Assembly: GCA_047638975.1 (NCBI GenBank)
Contig: JBLINB010000035.1
Span: 1-16,115 of the forward strand
Direction of reading: 5' to 3'
Length of the DNA stretch: 16,115 nucleotides
Source of the DNA: JAPKEZ01 sp047638975
GTDB lineage: Bacteria > Planctomycetota > UBA1135
Made by a program: the position numbers and the translations under genes. The notes beneath the pieces were generated by a model, which saw only the letters and a program-made list of their open reading frames with translations, did no database searches and was not told the origin of the DNA. Below are positions 1 through 6,133 of this stretch, piece after piece. Each line of letters begins with the position of its first letter. Position 1 is the stretch's first letter.

Positions 1-2185
1 TATTGTCTTCCGAAACGTTTTCGGTTACGCCACCAGAAGTTGAGTAGCTTGGATTAGCGAACGCCGACAGGTTTAGCTGCGCAGTATCGCTTTCTCCGTT
101 TTCATCATCATCTTGCGGCAAGATGATATCGGCAGGAAACTCTAAATCAAAGTCGGGGTCAACCATGCGTAGGCGATCAAGGCCAATAGTATCAGCCGCA
201 CGTGCTTTACCTTTTTCAGAGATATCGTTTAGTTCTTCGAAATCTTCGAGGATACGTGGTGTACAGAAGAAGAAGAGCGTAGTCTTAATTTCTGTCTTCG
301 AGTTAGACCCGAACAACCAGCCTATAAGTGGGATATCCGACAAGTACGGAATACCTTTATCACTCTCTGTAGAGTCATTACGGATGATACCACCTAACCA
401 GAGGGTAGCGCCATCTGGAAGAGTCACCACAGTTTCAATTTTACGCGTTACTGTTGGTGGTGGTAAGCTGCCGCTTGCTTCTCCGCGGAAAGCACTGACG
501 TCAAGCGAGATGCTCAAGCGTAAATACTTCTCGGCCGAAATCGATGGCGAAATCACCAAGGTGATGCCCGCTTCAGCATATGCCACATCAGCAGAGACAG
601 CGCCCTGTACGGCATTTGAGGTTTGGTAGGGTATTTGGTCTGAAGACACGATCGTAGCTGTCTGGTTGTTAGCAACCAATACCGAAGGCACGGACAGAAT
701 GTTTGAATCATTACGTGCTTGCGCAGCCTGCAAGATAAACGGTATACCTAAATCTTCGCCATCGAAGATGCCGTAGGTTAGACCAGCAGCTGTTGGCGAG
801 GGTAGACGCGCGCCGCCTAGAGTGTCGCCGGTAGTGATGCCCACCGAAGTAAATCCAAAGCCTTTTTGCGTATTACCCGTTGGGGTTTGCACATTTGCAT
901 ACTCAATGCCAATCTCTTTGGAGAAGTCAGAGCTGACTTCAATCAGGGCTGTTTCGATTAACACCTGTGGCTGACGACGGTCGAGTGTGTCGAGCAGAGC
1001 ACGTAGCTCTAGCCACTTGCTCTTGGTTGCCATGACCAACAAAGAGTTAGTTGACTTAACTGCTTCGACGACAACTCCTTGTCGCTGTGGCGCGTTGGAA
1101 GTATTACTACGCGTCTTTTGCTCTTCAACTTCGACGTCGTCAATGAATTTGCTCAGAGCATCACTTACGTCATCTACGGCAAGATACTGTAGTGCATACG
1201 AATGAAAATTAGATTGTGGGTCTTCAACAGTAGTGTCCAGTTGCGCAATCAAATCTAAAATGCTTGGCATCAAGTCAGGAGCAGCAGTGATAAGTAGTGA
1301 ATTGTCTTGAGAGTAAGCAGTTACTGTTGTCTCAATACCACTTGCAGTAGATCCGGAAGATCCGCGATTGTTGTTAGTGCGAGAATTGCCGCCAGCGACT
1401 TGTTCGACGGCTTGCAAGCTACTTACGAGTCCGGACAGAATTTCTGCCAGCTCTTCAGCGGATGCTTCGAACAGACGTACCTTCTTGAATTCTGGTTGTA
1501 CGATTTCTGGCTTAGTATCAAGTACTTTAACCATGCGTGCAGCTGCTGCAACGAACGGGCCATAGCCCTGTATCAAGATGGCCTGTTCTCCGCCCAATGC
1601 CATGAATGCACTGTTGTCGCCAGAACCTGCTCCTAATGTAGTACGCAATGAAGTGCCAAGCTCTTGAGCATCGGCGTATTCAAGAGAAACTACGGTGTAG
1701 ATATAAGTGCCAGGCTTGTCAGCAAACTTAGGTATATCTTCTTGGTTGACAAACGGCGCATTAGCTTTGATCGTCGTGTTGTTGCCGCCGATGTTTTCGA
1801 CGATAACGATAACAGCTAAATCTCCGGCGCCTTGTTGCACACAAACAAAGCCATTGATCTTCATCATGATTTGGAAGAAGGAATAAAAGTCATCCTTGTG
1901 AATACGCTTGGTGCCGTATAGCAACAACTTCTTATTGTCTAGCTTTTGGCGCACAGTCGATGAGTTGGACTCGTCGAGAGTAAAGTTTAAGCCAGTATTG
2001 ATTTGGCAAATCTTTACAAACTGACGCAATGTCAGGCCGCCGTCATCAACTTCGCTAAGGTCGAGTGTGTAGTAATCACCATCGTCTTCGATGACGCCTT
2101 GCGGCACGACCAGGTCGTTCTGCTGATTTTGTGGTGCTGCCGAAGGCAGCAGTGATGTAAACGAAAGGAGTAATGTTAGGAGCAT
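1..2185 (-). CDS. gspD: Type II secretion system secretin (GspD-like), partial: C-terminus beyond the window edge
   Basis: Outer-membrane secretin that would form the exit channel of a type II secretion system or related machine. The minus strand is open from an ATG at 2185 to the window edge, about 728 codons. Residues 1-16 form a short hydrophobic signal-like segment. Residues about 40-130 resemble the N0 domain, followed by three N1-N3 repeats (about 160-405) with a low-complexity Asn/Gly/Ser linker near 266-282 inside the third ring domain. The secretin core spans about 408-645 and carries family motifs: VLIETALIEV, SVPSVLVANNQTATI, the beta-barrel motif LPDGATLWLGGI, and SDIPLIGWLFG near 616. 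An acidic tail (QDDDENGESD) follows. The ATG gives a signal peptide without a positive n-region. In-frame upstream codons to a stop at 2231-2233 include CTG and ATT, which would add an arginine, so the start is not certain. No other secretion genes are visible here. Confidence 0.92.
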   Translation of the reverse strand, partial: MLLTLLLSFTSLLPSAAPQNQQNDLVVPQGVIEDDGDYYTLDLSEVDDGGLTLRQFVKICQINTGLNFTLDESNSSTVRQKLDNKKLLLYGTKRIHKDDFYSFFQIMMKINGFVCVQQGAGDLAVIVIVENIGGNNTTIKANAPFVNQEDIPKFADKPGTYIYTVVSLEYADAQELGTSLRTTLGAGSGDNSAFMALGGEQAILIQGYGPFVAAAARMVKVLDTKPEIVQPEFKKVRLFEASAEELAEILSGLVSSLQAVEQVAGGNSRTNNNRGSSGSTASGIETTVTAYSQDNSLLITAAPDLMPSILDLIAQLDTTVEDPQSNFHSYALQYLAVDDVSDALSKFIDDVEVEEQKTRSNTSNAPQRQGVVVEAVKSTNSLLVMATKSKWLELRALLDTLDRRQPQVLIETALIEVSSDFSKEIGIEYANVQTPTGNTQKGFGFTSVGITTGDTLGGARLPSPTAAGLTYGIFDGEDLGIPFILQAAQARNDSNILSVPSVLVANNQTATIVSSDQIPYQTSNAVQGAVSADVAYAEAGITLVISPSISAEKYLRLSISLDVSAFRGEASGSLPPPTVTRKIETVVTLPDGATLWLGGIIRNDSTESDKGIPYLSDIPLIGWLFGSNSKTEIKTTLFFFCTPRILEDFEELNDISEKGKARAADTIGLDRLRMVDPDFDLEFPADIILPQDDDENGESDTAQLNLSAFANPSYSTSGGVTENVSEDN

Positions 2186-2364
2186 GTGCTCAATTTGTGT
2201 GGTGTGGGCCCGCAGGCAAGATACATCAGTCTAAACTCTTAGCTACTAGTAACAAAGGCTGAACCGTGAAGTTTTTTGGACGTTTAGCTCATAGCCCTTC
2301 TTCCATAAATAATTGCACCCTAAGTCTAGCCTATATGTCAGTTTTGGAGTATCCTAGTCCATTG
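2186..2364. promoter_or_regulatory. Divergent intergenic region between the secretin and EIIA-like genes
   Basis: About 180 bp with no confident gene if the EIIA-like gene starts at 2365. It must hold promoters for both divergent genes, but I see no convincing -35/-10 or sigma54 pair on either strand. The second half (2266-2364) is open in frame with the EIIA-like gene from a GTG at 2266 that has an AAAGG about 7 bases upstream. Part of this region may therefore be coding: a 33-residue N-terminal extension that matches nothing I recognise. Confidence 0.4.
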
Positions 2365-2814
2365 ATGCGAGTTGCTACGTACCTTAAGCCAGAATCCGTT
2401 ATGCTACGGCCAGCTGCCACTGATAAGTGGCACCTGATTGAAGCGTTATGTCGGCAACTTTGTGAATCAAATGGTTGCACCACAAAGGTCACCAATGATG
2501 CTTTAAAGGCAGTACTACAGCGTGAAAAGTCTGTCTCTACGGGCATGGATGGCGGCTTAGCCGTTCCGCACGCTGCAGTTGAAGGCCTACCAGGCCTTAT
2601 GGTCGGCATGGCCATTATGCCAGACGGCCTAGAATTCGAAGCCATCGATGGCTCAGTCACCACAGTTATTGTGATGATCTTGGTGCCGAAAACCCAAAAG
2701 CTTGGTCATTTGCGCTTGCTCGCAGAAGTAGCCCGTCGTTTATCCGACCTCGGCTTTCAGCAGCATATGTTTGCTGCATCATCGACCGGGCAGATCGTCG
2801 ATTTGTGGCTTTAG
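2365..2814 (+). CDS. Orphan PTS EIIA type-2 / PtsN-like protein
   Basis: A single EIIA domain of the mannitol/fructose/nitrogen type, about 149 residues from the ATG at 2365, which is the usual length of PtsN proteins. It opens with LKPESVML, matching the family start. It keeps the phosphorylation loop STGMDGGLAVPHAAV, with the acceptor histidine at residue 69 (102 in the long form). The C-terminal part GHLRLLAEVARRLSD is typical of the family. In the cell it would accept phosphate from HPr/NPr and act as a regulator, because no EIIB or EIIC transporter gene is nearby. Alternative starts are an ATG at 2335 and a GTG at 2266. The GTG has a better Shine-Dalgarno sequence (AAAGG), but the extra 33 residues look unlike the family. 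The stop TAG shares bases with the stop of the convergent gene (TTAG, 2811-2814). The family call is secure; the start and the physiological role are not. Confidence 0.82.
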   Translation: MRVATYLKPESVMLRPAATDKWHLIEALCRQLCESNGCTTKVTNDALKAVLQREKSVSTGMDGGLAVPHAAVEGLPGLMVGMAIMPDGLEFEAIDGSVTTVIVMILVPKTQKLGHLRLLAEVARRLSDLGFQQHMFAASSTGQIVDLWL

Positions 2815-3887
2815 GCGTTAGGCCAGCTGCTTAATTCGCGCACCCATTGTTGCGCAGCCGCTTTTAATTGCTGGCGTGTATCGCGGTAGCAATCACTATC
2901 GCCGCCAAAGGGATCGCTTATTTCGCCACCCGATAAGTCAAAGAGTGCGGCCGGAGTATCGGCGCTTAAGGCGGATAAATGGTTGTGACTCATGCCGAGC
3001 ACGATATCCCAATCAGATTGACTAGCTGTCGCCAATGACTGCGAGCGATGGCCAGCAAGGTCTATTCCGATTTCGGCAGCTACCAAGCGCGAGTTTTCGC
3101 TGATTTCTTGGCCCTCAATTGCAAAGGTACCGGCGGATTCTATATTCCATCCAAAGTCTTTGAGTGCGTCGACTTTTACTTGCCAGGAAGAAGCAATTTC
3201 GGCCTTTAAGAGTTCTACGGCCAGCGGCGAACGACAAGTGTTGCCGGTGCACAGCATTAAAATGGACAAACCGATATGCTCAGCTATGTCTAGATCGGCG
3301 TCGCCACGTAAAACCTTAGGCTGTGGAAACACCTCAATTACAGCAGAAGCTTTGGCCGTAGGTGGGCAGTCGTGCAATTGCATGGCATACGGGATTTCAC
3401 GGGCTTCGAGCCATGCAATCATTTCTTCGCCGACTAAGGGCTGCTGTCCGCTTTCGTTAATGCTAGTAGCAAATAATGGGGATGCAATCTGTTTCGCAAC
3501 ATTCTGGAAGTCGATATTTTGCGGCCAACGTAATCCCACTTGCGGGTGCTGCCAATCGAGTTGTTTATCGATGGCGAAAAAGCTGCTTGGTAAAATCACC
3601 GTGCTTTGTTTCTGCAAAACTTCTAGTAGCCACGGATGGATTCCGGCGGGTAGGCTCGGAGTTGACTTTTGCAAAGCTTGCAGGCTTCCTATATGCCAAC
3701 TATAGGCTTTGTTTGGCGCAGAATTCTTTAGGGCCGACAATTTGTCAGCGGCAGTGGGCGAATTAGCAGTAACCACCAGCCCAGCCACAGTGTCGGTGGG
3801 TAGGGCGATTACTTCACCGGCTTCGAGTAGTTTAATGGCTGTTTGTAAGCCATCTGCGGTGTAAAGGTCGAATGCTAAATTAGACAA
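2811..3887 (-). CDS. Sua5/YrdC-like threonylcarbamoyl-AMP synthase fused to a low-molecular-weight protein-tyrosine phosphatase
   Basis: A two-domain protein of 358 residues. Residues about 8-200 are a Sua5/YrdC/TsaC fold, the enzyme that makes threonylcarbamoyl-AMP for the t6A modification of tRNA. It shows VIALPTDTVAGL (27-37), LFATSINESG (138-147, containing the SxN motif) and ASAVIEV (180-186). The expected KxR motif reads K54-N-S56, so the arginine is missing, which may weaken this activity. Residues about 207-358 are a low-molecular-weight tyrosine/arginine phosphatase with the P-loop LCTGNTCRSP (nucleophile C213, R219) and the acid loop ISDPFGGD (D325). The start is TTG at 3887, the only usual start codon between the upstream in-frame stop (3909-3911) and the domain; no clear Shine-Dalgarno sequence is visible. 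Fusions of this kind are known in PVC bacteria. The phosphatase half looks fully active, so the protein may serve mainly as a phosphatase. Confidence 0.9.
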   Translation of the reverse strand: MSNLAFDLYTADGLQTAIKLLEAGEVIALPTDTVAGLVVTANSPTAADKLSALKNSAPNKAYSWHIGSLQALQKSTPSLPAGIHPWLLEVLQKQSTVILPSSFFAIDKQLDWQHPQVGLRWPQNIDFQNVAKQIASPLFATSINESGQQPLVGEEMIAWLEAREIPYAMQLHDCPPTAKASAVIEVFPQPKVLRGDADLDIAEHIGLSILMLCTGNTCRSPLAVELLKAEIASSWQVKVDALKDFGWNIESAGTFAIEGQEISENSRLVAAEIGIDLAGHRSQSLATASQSDWDIVLGMSHNHLSALSADTPAALFDLSGGEISDPFGGDSDCYRDTRQQLKAAAQQWVRELSSWPNA

Positions 3888-3939
3888 TGCTAAGAATTTA
3901 AGGCGTCGTTATTCTATAGGCGCGCAATGCGCATAACTC
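3888..3939. promoter_or_regulatory. Short divergent region between the Sua5-phosphatase and histidine kinase genes
   Basis: 52 bp separate two divergent start codons, so both promoters must lie here or overlap the coding ends. It contains a short GC-rich inverted repeat (GCGC-AAT-GCGC, within 3920-3932) just before the kinase ATG and an AT-rich TTATTCTATAGG that could hold a -10 element for the kinase gene. No sigma54-type GG/GC pair is visible. The promoter assignment is a guess from position. Confidence 0.3.
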
Positions 3940-4668
3940 ATGACCAAAGATAAAAGTTCTAAAGCACCCGCTGTTGATCCGCAAACTTTAGCGCGATTGG
4001 CCGGTGGATTGGCGCATGAGCTGAAAAATCCGCTTAGCACCATCGGTTTGCATTTAACGTTATTGCAAGAAGATTGGGTTGACGAGAATTCTCCGAAGGC
4101 GCGCCGCACTTTACGCACCGTTGAAGTATTAACAAGTGAGGTCGAACGCCTTAATAATATCCTTGAAGATTTTTTGCGTTTTGCCAGCACCGATTCACTC
4201 GAATTCAATCCAGCATCTGTTAATAGCCTGCTTGAACAAGTCATAGCGTTTTCTGCACCAGAGTCCGCAAGGGTAGGTGTTCAATTCCATAGCTACTTAG
4301 ACGTCAACTTACCAAAGATATGGCTAGACAAAGGGCGGGTCCGACAAGTACTGCTCAATCTGATTATCAACTCACGTCAAGCAATCGAAGCCAGTGGTAA
4401 GCCAGGTAATATCAGTTTTATCAGTCGCAAAGACGGTGCTTTTCTAGTCATCGATATCGTCGACGACGGGCCAGGTATGACAGCCGATACTCTTGAGAAA
4501 TGCTTTGATGTATACTATTCGACTAAGGCTAAAGGGTCTGGCTTAGGCCTAGCTACGGTCCGCCGAATCGTTGAAGCGCATGGTGGTAAAATGTCCATCG
4601 AATCCTCGCCAGGGTCCGGCACCAAAGTGCATCTGCGCTTTCCATTAACCACCGCCACCAATGACTAA
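3940..4668 (+). CDS. Soluble NtrB-like sensor histidine kinase without a sensor domain
   Basis: Histidine kinase of only 242 residues, predicted cytoplasmic, with no membrane segment and no PAS or GAF domain. The dimerisation/phosphoacceptor domain starts almost at once: GLAHELKNPLS holds H26 and the E-x-K-N-P pattern found in kinases that also act as phosphatases. The ATP-binding domain carries the N-box (NLIINSRQAI, about 140-149), G1 (DDGPGM), an F-box-like stretch (FDVYYSTK) and G2 (GSGLGL). This arrangement is typical of NtrB-type partners of sigma54 activators. The stop overlaps the start of the downstream regulator by 8 bp (ATGACTAA, 4661-4668), so the two are almost certainly translated together as a cognate pair. 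The input signal is unknown and must come through a partner protein or the short 20-residue N-terminus. No clear Shine-Dalgarno sequence precedes the ATG. Confidence 0.93.
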   Translation: MTKDKSSKAPAVDPQTLARLAGGLAHELKNPLSTIGLHLTLLQEDWVDENSPKARRTLRTVEVLTSEVERLNNILEDFLRFASTDSLEFNPASVNSLLEQVIAFSAPESARVGVQFHSYLDVNLPKIWLDKGRVRQVLLNLIINSRQAIEASGKPGNISFISRKDGAFLVIDIVDDGPGMTADTLEKCFDVYYSTKAKGSGLGLATVRRIVEAHGGKMSIESSPGSGTKVHLRFPLTTATND

Positions 4669-6055
4669 CGAACGTATTCTTGTAGTTGACGACGACCTTG
4701 CGCATGCAGAAGTCGTGCAAACTGTTTTGCAGCGTAGTGGCTACAAAGTAGAAATCGCTGACCATTTTCAGGCAGCTGTAGATCGGGTGCGCGCAAGAGA
4801 TTTCGCTATTGTGATTACTGATTTAATGTTGGGTGATGGTTCAGGCTTAGATCTGTTGCGCGATATTAATAAGCGTACTCCTGAAGTAGGAGTGTTTGTA
4901 ATGACCGGCTACGCTTCGGCGGAAACGGCAGTCGCGGCCATGGACGAAGGCGCTATTTCTTATATCATTAAGCCGATTGATGCGCGTGAATTGCGTGCGC
5001 GTGTCGAGCGCCAATTGACGGCGCAACGCCTTCTTTCTGACAATGAAGAGCTACATCAGGCTTTAGACCAACGCTTCGGATTGCAAGGTATGGTTGGCAA
5101 TTCGGCGGCGATGAAGTCGGTATTTACGCGTATAAAGCAGGCAGCCCCCTCAATGGCTGCAGTGTTGATTACTGGCGAATCGGGTACCGGTAAAGAATTA
5201 GTTGCGCATTCTCTGCATCAGCTCTCTAAACGCTCGCGCCGCAAGTTCGTCGCAGTCAACTGTGCAGCATTTAGTCAGTCGTTAATAGAGAGTGAACTCT
5301 TCGGGTATGTAAAGGGCGCTTTCACGGGCGCACAAGAATCGAAGATAGGTAAATTCGAATACGCTGATGGCGGTACTTTATTTCTTGACGAAATCGGTGA
5401 AATGTCACTCGACACACAAGCTAAGTTATTGCGAGTTCTTGAAAGCAAAGAAGTCATTCCGGTAGGGGGTAATAAACCGCGTAAGATCGACATTCGAATC
5501 GTTGCCGCGACCAATCGTGATTTGGAAGCAGCAGTTGTGGCTGGCGAATTTCGTGAAGATTTGTTTTACCGTTTGAATGTGGTTGGTATTGAAGTCCCGC
5601 CATTACGCGAACGCCGCGGTGATATCCCATTGTTGGCTAATCATTTTTGCAAAGAGATCTCAGACCGTGAAGGGCATCCACAGCCTTCTTTTGAGCGCGA
5701 AACATTAGCGCATTTGGTTGCGCATCACTGGCCGGGCAACATTCGCGAATTGCGTAATGCTGTTGAAAACATGATTTTGTTTGATAGCGACAAAGTGCTT
5801 GGTATTGACGACTTGCCCTTCGGACTTGACGAGATTGATATCAGCAAGGTTGAGAACGAGTCGGCGACGATTGTGACTGATGCCGAATTGACCGATGAGC
5901 TTGCTATTTCTCATTTTGTAGGCAAAAAACTGGCCGATGTCGAAAAGCAACTTATTTTAGCTACCCTTGTCGCCTGTGGTGACAACCGTAAGTTGGCCGC
6001 GCGTCAGCTTGGCATGGGTGAGCGCACTCTTTATCGCAAAATCAAAGAGCTTTAG
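4661..6055 (+). CDS. NtrC-family sigma54-dependent response regulator
   Basis: 464 residues in the classic three-domain order. The receiver domain (about 4-118) has D10/D11, phosphoacceptor D54 in VITDLMLGDGSG, T82 and K104. The AAA+ sigma54-interaction domain (about 142-375) has Walker A GESGTGKE (172-179), the sigma54-contacting loop GAFTGA (219-224), Walker B GGTLFLDEIGE (D243, E244) and the arginine-finger region (LFYRLNVV...PPLRERRGDI). A C-terminal Fis-type helix-turn-helix ends the protein (AARQLGMGERTLYRKIKEL). All residues needed for phosphorylation, ATP hydrolysis and RNA polymerase remodelling are present, so it should be a working enhancer-binding activator. It is translationally coupled to the upstream kinase. 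The gene ends 78 bp before dnaK, and that gap holds a near-consensus sigma54 promoter, making dnaK the nearest candidate target. Confidence 0.96.
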   Translation: MTNERILVVDDDLAHAEVVQTVLQRSGYKVEIADHFQAAVDRVRARDFAIVITDLMLGDGSGLDLLRDINKRTPEVGVFVMTGYASAETAVAAMDEGAISYIIKPIDARELRARVERQLTAQRLLSDNEELHQALDQRFGLQGMVGNSAAMKSVFTRIKQAAPSMAAVLITGESGTGKELVAHSLHQLSKRSRRKFVAVNCAAFSQSLIESELFGYVKGAFTGAQESKIGKFEYADGGTLFLDEIGEMSLDTQAKLLRVLESKEVIPVGGNKPRKIDIRIVAATNRDLEAAVVAGEFREDLFYRLNVVGIEVPPLRERRGDIPLLANHFCKEISDREGHPQPSFERETLAHLVAHHWPGNIRELRNAVENMILFDSDKVLGIDDLPFGLDEIDISKVENESATIVTDAELTDELAISHFVGKKLADVEKQLILATLVACGDNRKLAARQLGMGERTLYRKIKEL

Positions 6056-6062
6056 CACCATC

Positions 6063-6077
6063 CTGCCAATTTGGCAG
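6063..6077. promoter_or_regulatory. 15-bp dyad (CTGCCAA-T-TTGGCAG) upstream of the dnaK sigma54 promoter
   Basis: A perfect 7-bp inverted repeat around a single base, centred at 6070. It starts 7 bases after the regulator's stop and ends 9 bases before the -24 element. Outer arms CACCA (6056-6060) and TGGTG (6083-6087) extend the pairing into the promoter itself. It could be a binding site for a dimeric regulator (about -42 from the predicted start site, closer than usual for an NtrC-type enhancer). It could also be a weak transcription-ending hairpin for the kinase-regulator operon, although no run of T follows. Confidence 0.5.
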
Positions 6078-6085
6078 AATCTTGG

Positions 6086-6100
6086 TGGCACAACTATTGC
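6086..6100 (+). promoter_or_regulatory. Predicted sigma54 (-24/-12) promoter for dnaK
   Basis: TGGCAC-AACTA-TTGC matches the known sigma54 consensus (TGGCAC, five bases, TTGC). The invariant GG (6087-6088) and GC (6099-6100) are exactly 12 bp apart. The predicted transcription start is near 6112, giving a leader of about 22 bases before the dnaK ATG at 6134. A gene for a complete sigma54 activator lies directly upstream. This is a sequence match plus context, not experimental evidence. A second, housekeeping promoter may exist further upstream. Confidence 0.72.
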
Positions 6101-6133
6101 GATAACTAAGCGAGGTAATCCTCAATAATAATC

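Noticed and set aside
123..1636. Several plus-strand open frames in the first 1.6 kb
   Set aside because: They lie antisense to the secretin frame, which runs unbroken with clear family motifs. Their translations are low in recognisable structure and rich in Ser/Arg, as expected for shadows.
2428..2445. TGGCAC as a sigma54 -24 box
   Set aside because: The GC dinucleotide of the -12 box is missing at the required spacing, and the site lies inside the EIIA coding region.
6056..6133. CIRCE (HrcA operator) before dnaK
   Set aside because: I looked for TTAGCACTC-N9-GAGTGCTAA or a near match and found none. The only dyad is CTGCCAA-T-TTGGCAG, which is unrelated.
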